A stretch of 64,000 nucleotides of DNA from Planococcus citreus. Lineage in GTDB: Bacteria; Bacillota; Bacilli; Bacillales_A; Planococcaceae. Positions 8,849-17,613 of this stretch are shown here, piece after piece (within the stretch, counting starts at the first letter, position 1; each line of letters starts with the position of its first letter). The DNA is taken from NCBI RefSeq assembly GCF_003664125.1, contig NZ_RCCP01000001.1, positions 1,240,001-1,304,000 on the forward strand. The letters are read 5' to 3'. Both the position numbers and the translations under genes were made by a program. Below the pieces are notes generated by a model. That model saw nothing but the letters and a program-made list of their open reading frames with translations, was not told the origin of the DNA and ran no database searches.

Positions 8849-10371
8849 ACATATCCCTCCACTTTCGGAAGCGGGCCAATCGGAATTCCGGATTTGCCGT
8901 CTTCTTTCAAGATGCCGTTCGTGGTGATACGGGCAGATTCCAGAATGGTCGGCAAGCCGCTGCCGGGATGCGTTCCGCCCCCGACCAGCCAGCAATTGTC
9001 GAGCTCTTCAAATTTATTGTGCGGGCGGAACACCATCATTTGCGATAATTGATGCCCCAAATTGAATGTGGCGCCGCGGTATACGGAGTAATCTGATTCC
9101 CAGCCGAACGGTGTCAGCATCTTCTCGACTTCGATATGGTCGCGCAGATTCTTGAAATCGGTTTTTTCCTCGATAATATCCAATACCAGCTCACGGAAAG
9201 CTTCCTGTTCGTTTTCCCAGCCGATATCGCTGAAATTATTCGGCACCGGCGCCAATATATACAGCGCCGACTTGCCATCCGGAGCCAAAGTCGGATCTGT
9301 CACGCTGGCGTTTTGGACGTAAATCGAAGGATCTGCCGACAAGATGCGCGACTTGGTCATTTCTTCGACGTTCCGCTTGTAGTCTTTTGAAAAAACGATG
9401 GTGTGATGCGATAAATCGTATTTCTTATCGAGCCCTAAATAAAGCATGAATGTGGAACATGAATATTTTTTCTTGTCGAGCTTTTTAGGGGTATATTTTT
9501 TCAAAATGCCCGGCTCCACGAGGTGGGTCATCACGTGTGCAAAGTCGCCATTGATGACCACTTCATCCGCTGCTTCGCGGCTGCCGTTATATAAGTCGAC
9601 GCCTTTCACTTTACGGTCCTCGATCCATAATTTTTGGACGCCTTTTCCAAGATGGATGCGCCCGCCCATTTCCTTAACTGCCTTCGCCATCGCCGCCGAC
9701 AATTGGTTGACGCCGCCGATCGGATGGTAGATGCCGTACGCGTGCTCCATATAAGACAGGATCGTGAACGCGCCCGGACATTCCCAAGGCGACATGCCGA
9801 GGTATTTCGACTGGAATGCAAACGCCATTTTCAAACGCTCGTCTTTAAAATAGCGGGACAAGACATCGTAAAGCGTCTTGCCTGCTTCAAGTTCCGGAAT
9901 CGCTTTGATCACTTTCGGCTGCATTAGGTCCGTCATGCGGTCCATTTTCGTCTGCAACAGCGGAGACAACGCTTCGAGTTTCTTTCCGGTGTCTTTCATG
10001 AAACGCGCGTAGCCTTCCCCATCGCCTTTGAAATTGTCATCGATTTGCTTGCGCATGGCTTCAGGGTCGCGCGTCATCACCAAGTTCTGGTCTTCGAAGC
10101 GCAGTTCGTACATCGGGTCCAGTTCGACCGCTTCCATATAATCGTGGACATTGCGCCCAGTCGTTTCGAATAATTCCTCCACCAGATGAAGCATGCTCAA
10201 AAACGTCGGTCCTGTGTCAAATGTGAAATCACCTAATGTCAATGCAGCATTGCGCCCGCCGATGCGGTCATTTTTTTCGTAAATGTCCACTTGGTATCCT
10301 TTGCTCGCTAACAGCATTCCTGCTGCCAAGCCTCCTGGCCCCGCTCCTATAATAATCATTCGTTTTGCCAT
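8845..10371 (-). CDS. crtN: 4,4'-diapophytoene desaturase (CrtN type), first gene of operon
   Basis: FAD-dependent desaturase of 508 aa that introduces the conjugated double bonds. MIIIGAGPGGLAAGMLL (residues 5-21) binds FAD. GPTFLSMLHLV, YSCSTFMLYLGLDKKYD, DPSIYVQNASVTDPTLAPDGKSALYILAPVP and WLVGGGTHPGSGLPT are family blocks, and the middle section matches CrtN best. The ATG at 10371 follows an AACGGGGG ribosome binding site. The promoter region holds both a SigmaB-like promoter and a CarH-like operator. The next two genes are joined by 4-bp overlaps, so one message is likely. Assignment of crtN to this gene rather than its downstream paralog is tentative. Confidence 0.82.
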   Translation of the reverse strand: MAKRMIIIGAGPGGLAAGMLLASKGYQVDIYEKNDRIGGRNAALTLGDFTFDTGPTFLSMLHLVEELFETTGRNVHDYMEAVELDPMYELRFEDQNLVMTRDPEAMRKQIDDNFKGDGEGYARFMKDTGKKLEALSPLLQTKMDRMTDLMQPKVIKAIPELEAGKTLYDVLSRYFKDERLKMAFAFQSKYLGMSPWECPGAFTILSYMEHAYGIYHPIGGVNQLSAAMAKAVKEMGGRIHLGKGVQKLWIEDRKVKGVDLYNGSREAADEVVINGDFAHVMTHLVEPGILKKYTPKKLDKKKYSCSTFMLYLGLDKKYDLSHHTIVFSKDYKRNVEEMTKSRILSADPSIYVQNASVTDPTLAPDGKSALYILAPVPNNFSDIGWENEQEAFRELVLDIIEEKTDFKNLRDHIEVEKMLTPFGWESDYSVYRGATFNLGHQLSQMMVFRPHNKFEELDNCWLVGGGTHPGSGLPTILESARITTNGILKEDGKSGIPIGPLPKVEGYV

Positions 10372-10400
10372 TGCGTAAGCCCCCGTTTCGCCTCTTGAAA

Positions 10401-10420
10401 GTTATACAATATCTATACAA
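10401..10420 (-). promoter_or_regulatory. Putative CarH operator in front of the crtN operon
   Basis: Read on the minus strand, TTGTATA and TTGTATAAC lie 11 bp apart. A weaker third copy (ATGTATA, plus positions 10427-10433) lies 13 bp further upstream. The site lies 30 bp before the crtN start and just downstream of the SigmaB-like -10 element, a position suited to blocking transcription. It has the same form and the same orientation relative to the gene as the sites at 2455 and 51945. Confidence 0.72.
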
Positions 10421-10435
10421 ACAGTATATACATCT

Positions 10436-10461
10436 CTTCCCTAAAAGACTAATTATTTAAC
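10436..10461 (-). promoter_or_regulatory. SigmaB-like promoter of the crtN operon
   Basis: On the minus strand: GTTAAA (10461-10456), a 14-bp spacer, then GGGAAG (10441-10436). This is close to the Bacillales SigmaB consensus GTTTAA-N12-15-GGGWAW. The crt operon of S. aureus is known to be SigmaB-dependent, which supports the reading. Confidence 0.6.
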
Positions 10462-10498
10462 CTCTTTATGGGGCTTGTTTTTTTATTCAATATTTATG

Positions 10499-11012
10499 GC
10501 GAATCAAAGCCGTGCTTTCGGGGAAATCACTTCCAGAACTGGATAGCGAGGGTTTACTGGTCGAAATATTTCAGTGTTTGGAATAAGCTTCTTGTGGCTA
10601 TTCGCCGCCCTGCTTTGGGTTGGCCTTTAGCCGTAAGCCAGGAAGAGCGCCTGTCTTACGGCGTCGGCTCACCCTGGGCGCTTGGCAGCTTGAAGATTTC
10701 ATTGAGTCTGGTGTGTTTAATCAGATCTACTTCTATAGTTAGTTGCCGGCTAGCGGGGGAATCGCTTCCCTTTCAATATGTGAAGATAGTGCAGGTTTGA
10801 TTGCCGAATCGTTTTGGTGCTCGGAATAAAGCTTCGTTTGCCTATTCGCCGCCCTGCTTTGGGTTGGCCTTTAGCCATAAGCCAGGAAGAGCGTCTGTCT
10901 TATGGCGTCGGCTCACCCTGGGCGCTGGGCAGCTTAGTGATTTCATTGATTCGAGTTTGTTTAAACAGATATGCTTTTTTGCGGAGTTGCCGGCTAGTGG
11001 GGGAATCGCTTC
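10499..11012. repeat. Non-coding tandem repeat, about two units of 244 bp
   Basis: Two long copies are visible. The core TTCGCCGCCCTGC starts at 10601 and again at 10845; the tail TTGCCGGCTAG starts at 10743 and again at 10987. Both distances are exactly 244 bp, and the 84-bp cores differ at only a few positions. The preceding segment (about 10530-10590) also resembles 10780-10835, so a partial extra unit lies to the left. Each core contains complementary arms (GCCGTAAG/CTTACGGC in unit 1, GCCATAAG/CTTATGGC in unit 2) with compensating base changes, suggesting a structured element. The short open frames here lack convincing ribosome binding sites. Confidence 0.8.
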
Positions 11013-11128
11013 TTGGGTGATGTATCTTGTAATGTAGTATTTACAGCGAAAAGCTATCTGGATAGTGAATGGCCTAAACGACGGTGCGAGATTTCTTTTC
11101 AGATGCCTTCCTGTGAAAAACGCCATAA

Positions 11129-11160
11129 AAAAACCCGGCTGATGGATCAGCCGGGTTTTA
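11129..11160 (-). terminator. Terminator of the LysM-3D gene
   Basis: Perfect hairpin AAACCCGGCTGAT / ATCAGCCGGGTTT directly after the stop at 11162, with a run of T on the minus strand. Confidence 0.88.
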
Positions 11161-11161
11161 C

Positions 11162-11725
11162 TTATTTTAGGATTTTAACTTTTACGTTTTTGCGTCCCCA
11201 TTTAAGCGCTTGGCTTTGAGTTGGGATGAAGACGTCGATTTTTTTGCCTTTGATTGCGCCGCCAGTATCTCCAGCGATTGCGGTGCCGTAGCCTTCCACC
11301 CATACTTTAGAACCGAGCGGGATGACTTTCGGATCGACCGCGATGACTTTAAGCCCTGGGTTCTTTTTCAGGTTAATGCCTGTTCTCGTGATTCCAGAAC
11401 ATCCTCTGCAATACGCCGTGTAGGCTGTTGATGAAACAGTGAATTCCTTCACCACTTTATCTTTGCTTGAAGATGATGTCGATGGTTTGGAGATGGTTTG
11501 CGCTGTTGTTTTTTTCAACTTCAATTTTTGTTTCGGGTAAATTAAATTCGATTTCAAACCGTTATATGATTTCAAGTTAGTTACAGATACTTTTGTCTGT
11601 TGGGAAATTTTATAAAGCGTGTCGCCGCTTTTGACTGTGTAAACATTCGATGCTGCAGAAGTCGTGAGTGAAGTGCCGAGCAATAAAAGCATTGCCATTG
11701 TTAAAGCCGCCAATAATTTTTTCAA
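11162..11725 (-). CDS. Secreted LysM + 3D-domain cell-wall protein (YocH-like)
   Basis: Exported peptidoglycan-active protein of 187 aa. It has a signal peptide with cleavage near TSAAS (about residue 25), a single LysM domain (YTVKSGDTLYKISQQTKVS...LIYPKQKLKL), a Ser/Thr linker, and a C-terminal 3D domain with the three conserved aspartates (VIAVDPKVIPLGS, AGDTGGAIKGKKIDVF). B. subtilis YocH has the same plan and is controlled by WalKR. A WalR box about 90-100 bp upstream of the start supports the equivalence. It probably acts in wall turnover during growth. Start codon and ribosome binding site (AAAGGGGATAGG) are clear. Confidence 0.88.
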   Translation of the reverse strand: MKKLLAALTMAMLLLLGTSLTTSAASNVYTVKSGDTLYKISQQTKVSVTNLKSYNGLKSNLIYPKQKLKLKKTTAQTISKPSTSSSSKDKVVKEFTVSSTAYTAYCRGCSGITRTGINLKKNPGLKVIAVDPKVIPLGSKVWVEGYGTAIAGDTGGAIKGKKIDVFIPTQSQALKWGRKNVKVKILK

Positions 11726-11811
11726 GTTCCTATCCCCTTTGCGTATCGGATGATTGTGCCTTGCGTAAATCGGTTGAAAGCTTTTCAGTAAAATTAAAAT
11801 AGCACGGGAAG

Positions 11812-11828
11812 GTTACAATCATGTGACA
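11812..11828 (-). promoter_or_regulatory. WalR (YycF) box upstream of the yocH-like gene
   Basis: On the minus strand TGTCAC-N5-TGTAAC, against the consensus TGTWAH-N5-TGTWAH: one mismatch in the first half, none in the second. The target protein class (YocH) is a known WalR target in B. subtilis. Confidence 0.62.
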
Positions 11829-11910
11829 GCATTAGGCATATTTGATTACAATTGCGCTTTTTTTCGTGACAAAAGAACCCGCTCCATTAAAATTCTGTAT
11901 CTAACAATAG

Positions 11911-11952
11911 AAAAAAGGCCCCCTCCAAAGCTTTCGAAACTCGGAAAAGGCC
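11911..11952 (-). terminator. Terminator of the dbpA-like gene
   Basis: Imperfect hairpin with arms AGGCCTTTTC and GGGGGCCTT on the minus strand, followed by a T-run, 6 bp after the stop at 11958. Confidence 0.7.
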
Positions 11953-11957
11953 TAAGA

Positions 11958-13403
11958 TTATTTTTTCGCTTTATGGACTTTCAAGGTTTTGCCTTTGATG
12001 GTTTTGTCTTTCATCGCCTTCAAGACATGCAGCCCCTTGCCGTTCAAAATATCGATGTACGTGACCGTATCTTGGATTTTGATGATGCCGATATCTTCTG
12101 CCGTGATGCCTGGTATGCTGGTCAGCGTCCCGACAAAATCGACAGCACGCAGCTTTTTCTTCTTGCCCCCGTTGAAATAGAGCTTCATGATGTCTTGATT
12201 GAGTGCAGCCGCTTTGTGCTTTTTCGGCTTCTGGCGGCTCTCGATCTTGTCTTCAAATGCCGGTTTTGCCAAGGCGACTTGCTCTCTCGACGGCCGTTCG
12301 ACACGCGTGATTTCAAACCCTAAATAATCTTCCGTCTCTTTCAGGAATTTATCCTCGAACGGCGTGACGAATGAAATCGCCTTGCCGCTCTTGCCGGCAC
12401 GCCCTGTGCGGCCGGCACGGTGGACATAACTTTCTTTTTCGAGAGGAAAATCATAATTGATGACATGGGTGATGCCGTCGATATCGATGCCGCGCGCCGC
12501 GACATCGGTTGCGACCAAATAACGGAACTCGCCGCGGCGGAAATCATCCATGACGCCGAAACGGTCTTCCTGTGTCATGCCCCCGTGCAATTGGTCGCTT
12601 GTATAGAACAGGCGTTCAAGCCCTTCCGAAACAGCATCAACCTGGTCTTTCGTGCGGCAGAAAATGATGCAGCTATCCGGATTTTCGACTACGGTGACAT
12701 CGCGCAGCAATTGGAATTTATCCTGCTCTTTCACGATGACGAGCGAATGCTCGATGCGCTCTTCCAAGGTGTCGGCTGCTTGGATTCCAATATAGCGCGG
12801 AGAGCGCATGAAATCACGCTGCAGTTTTTCCAGATGCCCCGGGAATGTCGCTGAAAACAGCATCGTCGTCCGTTCTTTCGGAAGCTGCTTGATGATAGAT
12901 TCGACTTGTTCGATAAAGCCCATATTGAGCATTTCGTCTGCTTCATCGAGCACCAAATACTCGATTTTCTCGAGCTTCAACGTACCTTTTTCAATATGGT
13001 CGAGCACGCGTCCCGGTGTTCCGACGACGATATGGCATTTTTGCTTCAATTCTTCCTTCTGATAGGCAAACGGGTGCTTGCCGTAGATTGCCGCAGCTTT
13101 GATGCGTTTGAAGCGGCCGATATGGGTGATGTCTTCTTTCACTTGGTCGGCAAGTTCTCGTGTCGGGGTCAGGACCAGCGCCTGGGGCTTGTTTTCATCC
13201 CAATCGACGAGTTCGCACAGCGGAATGCCGAATGCAGCTGTCTTCCCGCTGCCGGTTTGCGATTTGACGGTCAAATCGTGTTTTTCAAGAGCGGCCGGGA
13301 TGACTTGTTGCTGCACCTCAGTCGGCTCCGTGTAGCCAAGGCCTTCCAGCGCTTTTACGATCGGCTCGCTGATGCCGTAATCTTTGAATTGGTTCGTGTT
13401 CAT
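11958..13403 (-). CDS. dbpA: DEAD-box ATP-dependent RNA helicase, DbpA/YxiN type
   Basis: RNA helicase of 481 aa that probably works on the large ribosomal subunit. Start 13403 ([12 protein letters not shown]) has AAGGAG 5 bp upstream; the ATG 21 bp earlier is poorer. Visible motifs are Q motif, [20 protein letters not shown] motif I ([14 protein letters not shown]), [49 protein letters not shown] and [15 protein letters not shown]. The C-terminal ~75 residues ([23 protein letters not shown]...[26 protein letters not shown]) form the DbpA RNA-binding domain that recognises 23S rRNA hairpin 92. This domain decides for DbpA over generic CshA/CshB helicases. Confidence 0.9.
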   Translation of the reverse strand: MNTNQFKDYGISEPIVKALEGLGYTEPTEVQQQVIPAALEKHDLTVKSQTGSGKTAAFGIPLCELVDWDENKPQALVLTPTRELADQVKEDITHIGRFKRIKAAAIYGKHPFAYQKEELKQKCHIVVGTPGRVLDHIEKGTLKLEKIEYLVLDEADEMLNMGFIEQVESIIKQLPKERTTMLFSATFPGHLEKLQRDFMRSPRYIGIQAADTLEERIEHSLVIVKEQDKFQLLRDVTVVENPDSCIIFCRTKDQVDAVSEGLERLFYTSDQLHGGMTQEDRFGVMDDFRRGEFRYLVATDVAARGIDIDGITHVINYDFPLEKESYVHRAGRTGRAGKSGKAISFVTPFEDKFLKETEDYLGFEITRVERPSREQVALAKPAFEDKIESRQKPKKHKAAALNQDIMKLYFNGGKKKKLRAVDFVGTLTSIPGITAEDIGIIKIQDTVTYIDILNGKGLHVLKAMKDKTIKGKTLKVHKAKK

Positions 13404-13485
13404 ATGTTCTCCTTCTCCGTTCATCTGTCTTATCTCTTCATTATGGCACGGATCGGGCAGTTTTGCAGTTAAACGATTATTGGCA

Positions 13486-15357
13486 TTATTGGTCGAGCAG
13501 GCTCACGGAGACTTTCACATCGAGCGACTGGCTGCCGCCTCTGTAGACACCTTGAACCGGGCTGACATCGTTGTAATCGCGGCCGACGCCGACGCGGATG
13601 TGGTTTTCCAGCGCTTCGACATTATTGGTCGGATCGAGCCCGACCCAGCCGATGCCCGGCACCATGAATTCCACCCACGCATGGCTTGCCGCATCGCCGA
13701 CAAGCGCTGAATCTTCGCCGACGTATAAATAACCGCTGACGTAACGCGCCGGGATATGCTTGCTGCGCAAGATGCCAAGCATGACGTGTGTGATATCCTG
13801 GCAGACGCCTTTTTTCAAGCCGAATGATTCGCTTGCTTTGGTCGTTACGGTCGTCGACTCCCCGTCGTATGTGAAATGGTCAAATACGTACTCGGTGACA
13901 TCGATTGCGTATTGCACCGGGTTGGTCATCGCCCCAAGCTCGCGATCGACCAACTCCATCTGTTCCGGGGTGATATACGTATAAGCCGTATTGCTCAAGT
14001 ACGCCATATAATGCTCCTTAAACAATTGGGAGTGGAAAATGACGTTCATTTCCGGCGAATAATCGATGCGGTGGATGAACGGGCTCTTCTGGATGCTGAC
14101 GATGGACGTCGATTTCACTTCCAGATGCTGATGATGTTCGGCAATGAAAAACGTCTCGACGTTATTGCCGAAAATGTCGACATGTTCTTTCGTCAACGTT
14201 GCTGGTGTGATATCCGCACGGTAGGACAGGAGGCGCTGGCATTCATCCGTTCGTGGTTTTAGGCGGATGGTATTCATGCTTTGGTCGACGATTGTTTCAT
14301 AATCAAAGATATTGGTATGCTCGATTTTGTATTTCATAGAAGTTATTCCTTTCATGTCCATCCCTTGGGATTGGAACGCCATTGCTGTCTCGGCTTCGGG
14401 ATCTGTTAAATAATAAGTGCTGGAGAAAATTCGGCTGATTTCATTGCAGCCATCCTGGAAACGATTCAGGAAATGCATCAATTCATCCGAATCAAGAGAT
14501 TCAATATCCGTCTCGCTGAAGGAAGTCCGGACTTCATCGAGTTTTGCGTACAACTCCCATGAATAATGGGACACTTTGCCTTCTTCAAGTTCTTCGACCG
14601 CATCCCGCACATGGTCAAGGCAATAGCGGATCGATCTCGGGAAAGTTTTGTCCGAGATCAAAAAGCCCAGTACTTTCCTTGGCTCCATGCGTGGTGGATT
14701 GCTCTTCAAGAACGCGTTATAGCCGTTCGTCATCCTGAGCGCCGCCAGCCAGAAATAATAATCATCGGTCTTTTCTTTCCTCACGCGTTCACGCGTCCGC
14801 TCGCAGACGACATTCAAGATGCGTGCCGTCTTTTCTGCGCGTTCAAGCCATTTGGCGATTTTAATCATTTGATACGCCACACCCCGTGACATCGAAGACT
14901 CGACAATTCCCTGGGAAATAAGCGAAGTCGTTTTGATGTTTTCCAGGAACGCTCTCATGTCACGGACCGAACTGTTCTTCAAGTCCATATCATTAAGCGC
15001 CAAATACGAACGGTTCCAGGTTTCCCAGTAATCATCCGGGATGTGGTCGCGGCTGATGCGGGCATTTTCCCGGACGACCATCGCGCAGCTGGCGACTGAA
15101 TTGGAATTTTCCTGCGCCATCGCCAAATATTGCACCAGCTCTGATTCCTCATATGTCGGGTTGGCTTTGATCCGGCGCATCGTTTCCGTCGAATCGCAGA
15201 TTTCAAAAATCAACCGCCAATCTGAGTCACGCACCAGCTCTTCGTCGGCCGCTTCGATCATCTGCAGCAATTGCACGTCGAGGATGCGCGCATTGTTCTC
15301 CGCCCGCTCGACATTCCGGGACATCCAATACAATGAATTTGCAACACGGCTTAACAT
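13486..15357 (-). CDS. Fused alpha-E domain (DUF403) + transglutaminase-like protein
   Basis: A 623-aa protein joining two families that are usually separate genes. Residues 1-~315 are the alpha-E helical domain ([27 protein letters not shown], the family's opening). Residues 341-623 are a bacterial transglutaminase-like protein with N-terminal beta domain ([12 protein letters not shown]) and a core with Cys519 (GVCQD), His559 (ASHAW) and Asp575 (LDPTNN) as catalytic triad. Comparative-genomics work placed these with the permuted ATP-grasp encoded next door in a predicted peptide-synthesis or tagging system. An ATG at codon 341 (14337) is preceded by AAAGGA 9 bp upstream, so the second half may also be made separately. 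The gene abuts the ATP-grasp gene with no gap. Confidence 0.85.
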   Translation of the reverse strand: MLSRVANSLYWMSRNVERAENNARILDVQLLQMIEAADEELVRDSDWRLIFEICDSTETMRRIKANPTYEESELVQYLAMAQENSNSVASCAMVVRENARISRDHIPDDYWETWNRSYLALNDMDLKNSSVRDMRAFLENIKTTSLISQGIVESSMSRGVAYQMIKIAKWLERAEKTARILNVVCERTRERVRKEKTDDYYFWLAALRMTNGYNAFLKSNPPRMEPRKVLGFLISDKTFPRSIRYCLDHVRDAVEELEEGKVSHYSWELYAKLDEVRTSFSETDIESLDSDELMHFLNRFQDGCNEISRIFSSTYYLTDPEAETAMAFQSQGMDMKGITSMKYKIEHTNIFDYETIVDQSMNTIRLKPRTDECQRLLSYRADITPATLTKEHVDIFGNNVETFFIAEHHQHLEVKSTSIVSIQKSPFIHRIDYSPEMNVIFHSQLFKEHYMAYLSNTAYTYITPEQMELVDRELGAMTNPVQYAIDVTEYVFDHFTYDGESTTVTTKASESFGLKKGVCQDITHVMLGILRSKHIPARYVSGYLYVGEDSALVGDAASHAWVEFMVPGIGWVGLDPTNNVEALENHIRVGVGRDYNDVSPVQGVYRGGSQSLDVKVSVSLLDQ

Positions 15358-16815
15358 TTACGCATCCTCCCCTTCTTCTTTCTTTTTGAACACCCAAGTA
15401 TCTTTTCCGCCGCCGCCCTGTGAAGAGTTGACGACAAGCGACCCTTCTTTCAGCGCGACACGGGATAATCCGCCAGGCAGGACATGGGTCGTCTCGCCCC
15501 TCATGACGAATACCCTCAAATCCACGTGGCAGGGGTAGAACTTGTCTCCTTGATAAGCCGGTGCGCGGGACAGCTTGATCGTCGGCTGTGCTATATATTG
15601 ATGAGGCGTTTCGATAATTTTCTCCCTGAACTTTTCGATCAGCTCCTTCGAGGCGTGCGGGCCGACGAGCATATCGTATCCGCCGGATGCCCCTACGTTT
15701 TTAACGACGAGCTCTTCAAGATGCTCGAGTACCCATTCCCGATCTTCGGGCTTATCAAGCAAATAAGTTTTCACATTGTCGATGATCGGTTCTTCGTCCA
15801 AATAATAGCGGATCATCTCCGGCACATACGCATAGATCGCCTTGTCATCCGCGACGCCGTTGCCGACCGCGTTCAAAATCGCGACATTGCCTTTTTGGTA
15901 AGCTTCCATCACGCCGCGCACCCCGAGCGCAGAGTCTGAACGGAATGATTCCGGATCCAGGAAATCATCATCGATGCGGCGGTAAATGATATCGACGCGC
16001 TTCAGCCCGCGGATCGATTTCATGTAGACGATATTGTTGCGGACGACCAGATCGCGGCCTTCGACTAAATCCATGCCCATCTGCTGGGCCAGGAAGACGT
16101 GATCGTAATAAGCGGAGTTGTACATGCCCGGCGTCAGGAGCACCGCAAACGGTTTGTCTTTTCTGCCTTTTGGGGCATGGTCCAGAATGGAATCGTGCAG
16201 GAAGCTCATTTGATGCTCGAGCGTCATCACCGAGTGGTTGACGAAAAACTCCGGGTATACTTGGCGCATGACGTAACGATTCTGATACACATACGACAAT
16301 CCGGACGGGTTGCGCAAATTGTCTTCAAGGACATGATATTTTCCGTTCTCATCTCGTATCAAGTCAATCCCCGCCAGGAAGATGTGGTTGTTGAGCGGGA
16401 TATCGACGCCTTTCATCTGCTTTTCGTAATAATAAGGATTGTCTTCGACTAGATGGCGCGGCACGATGCCCGCTTCGATGATCTTTTGGTCGTGGTAGAC
16501 ATCGTCCAAGAAACGGTTCAATGCTTCTGCACGCTGCGTCATTCCTTTTTCGACCACTTCCCACTCTTCTGGCGGGATGATGATCGGCACAAAGTCGAAC
16601 GGCATCGTTCGCTCCGTCCCTACATTATTATGATAGACGGTGAAAGTGATGCCTTGTCGGAGAAACGACAACTGCGCCGTTTCATGCTTTTCCCTTAGTT
16701 CATCTTCTGAAAATCGCTTGATCACTTCATGGAAGGTTTCGTAATGGGCTTTCGGTTTACCATCGGGCGTAAACATTTCATCAAAAAATGGACTGGTTTT
16801 ATAGTTGTTAAACAC
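15358..16815 (-). CDS. Circularly permuted ATP-grasp type 2 protein (DUF404/DUF407)
   Basis: Predicted ATP-dependent ligase of 485 aa. The family opening YKTSPFFDEMFTPDGKPKAHYE is present, as are FLDDVYHDQKIIEAG, NHIFLAGIDLIRDENGKYHVLEDNLRNPSGLSYV (nucleotide/metal-binding block), VDIIYRRIDDDFLDP, LNAVGNGVADDKAIYAYVPEMIRYYL, VKNVGASGGYDMLVG and DLRVFVMRGE...LPGGLSRVA. The stop TAA is immediately followed by the ATG of the alpha-E/transglutaminase gene, whose ribosome binding site lies inside this gene. The operon is therefore the two-gene version of the ATP-grasp/alpha-E/transglutaminase set. The biochemical product is not known for this family. Confidence 0.87.
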   Translation of the reverse strand: MFNNYKTSPFFDEMFTPDGKPKAHYETFHEVIKRFSEDELREKHETAQLSFLRQGITFTVYHNNVGTERTMPFDFVPIIIPPEEWEVVEKGMTQRAEALNRFLDDVYHDQKIIEAGIVPRHLVEDNPYYYEKQMKGVDIPLNNHIFLAGIDLIRDENGKYHVLEDNLRNPSGLSYVYQNRYVMRQVYPEFFVNHSVMTLEHQMSFLHDSILDHAPKGRKDKPFAVLLTPGMYNSAYYDHVFLAQQMGMDLVEGRDLVVRNNIVYMKSIRGLKRVDIIYRRIDDDFLDPESFRSDSALGVRGVMEAYQKGNVAILNAVGNGVADDKAIYAYVPEMIRYYLDEEPIIDNVKTYLLDKPEDREWVLEHLEELVVKNVGASGGYDMLVGPHASKELIEKFREKIIETPHQYIAQPTIKLSRAPAYQGDKFYPCHVDLRVFVMRGETTHVLPGGLSRVALKEGSLVVNSSQGGGGKDTWVFKKKEEGEDA

Positions 16816-16904
16816 GTGGCCGAACCCCCTCTGTCAGAATACCGCCAGTAACTGCCGCTGATTTTTAAAAGATATGAATTTTCTGTCTACTGGAGGGAAA
16901 GAAA

Positions 16905-16931
16905 AAGCCATGCCCATGCTCGGCATAGCTG
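16905..16931 (-). terminator. Terminator of the YtxH-like gene
   Basis: Hairpin with arms AGCTATGCC and GGCATGGCT (minus strand) followed by TTTTTC, about 25 bp after the stop at 16956. Confidence 0.75.
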
Positions 16932-16955
16932 TTCTTTGTTCTATTATAACCGAAG

Positions 16956-17498
16956 TTATTTTTTCGTTGTGCCATCATTTGAAGAATTACCGGAAGATGA
17001 ATCGGTTTCCGGATGCTTTTTCAGCGATTCAGCATAGGGAGTACTGCCACCGAATGCGCCTCCGCTCGGTTTATCGGCTTCCTTAGAAGAACCAGTAGAC
17101 GAGAACGAATTTTTATTCGCCGAAGATGTCGATTGGTCCGTTGAAGAACCTGAGCCTTTTGTCTCGCCGACATCATCCTGGAGGGTCTTGTTCGCTTTAT
17201 CGAGCGCGTCTTTTTCCTTATCCATCATTTGCTGCTGCTTTTCGATCGTCGTTTTGACCGTTTCGACCGCTTTGTTGATATGAGGCTTCACTTTGTCGAC
17301 CATGCCTCCCGATTGCTCGTTGAAGCGATCTAAATTCTTTTTGATATTTTCTTTCATGTCAGCTGTACTTGTCGAAGAGCTGCCTGTATTTTGCGTGCTG
17401 CCGGTTTCTGACTTTTTCTGTGTCATCGCTGCCCCGATGGCTGCACCTACCCCGAGCAATACGAGCTTGCTGAAAAATCCACCTGATCTTCTTGCCAT
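16956..17498 (-). CDS. YtxH-like low-complexity envelope/stress protein
   Basis: A 180-aa protein with a short N-terminal hydrophobic, Gly/Ala-rich segment (FFSKLVLLGVGAAIGAAM) typical of YtxH-type proteins. A predicted coiled-coil region (residues 48-110, MKENIKKNLDRFNEQ...MMDKEKDALDKANKTL) and a Ser/Gly/Thr-rich disordered tail follow. The ribosome binding site AGAAGGAGG is strong. Upstream, GTTTAA-N14-GTCTAT (minus strand) is a poor SigmaB match overlapping a TATACT that may be a SigmaA -10. Function is unknown; related proteins respond to general stress. Confidence 0.7.
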   Translation of the reverse strand: MARRSGGFFSKLVLLGVGAAIGAAMTQKKSETGSTQNTGSSSTSTADMKENIKKNLDRFNEQSGGMVDKVKPHINKAVETVKTTIEKQQQMMDKEKDALDKANKTLQDDVGETKGSGSSTDQSTSSANKNSFSSTGSSKEADKPSGGAFGGSTPYAESLKKHPETDSSSGNSSNDGTTKK

Positions 17499-17582
17499 TT
17501 TATGACCTCCTTCTCCATTTAATAAAGCTTAGTGTAGTAAGTATAGACGGAATTGCCTATTTTTAAACATCGCTTCCCAAAT

Positions 17583-17613
17583 GAAAAAGGACACTCCTAT
17601 GGAAGAGCGCCCT
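17583..17613 (-). terminator. Terminator of the cupin-HD-GYP gene
   Basis: Hairpin AAGGGCGCTC / GAGTGTCCTT on the minus strand with a T-run, adjoining the stop at 17614. Confidence 0.78.

Noticed and set aside
10468-11037. Small open frames inside the 244-bp repeats
   Set aside because: They arise twice because the DNA repeats, frames differ between copies, and ribosome binding sites are absent.
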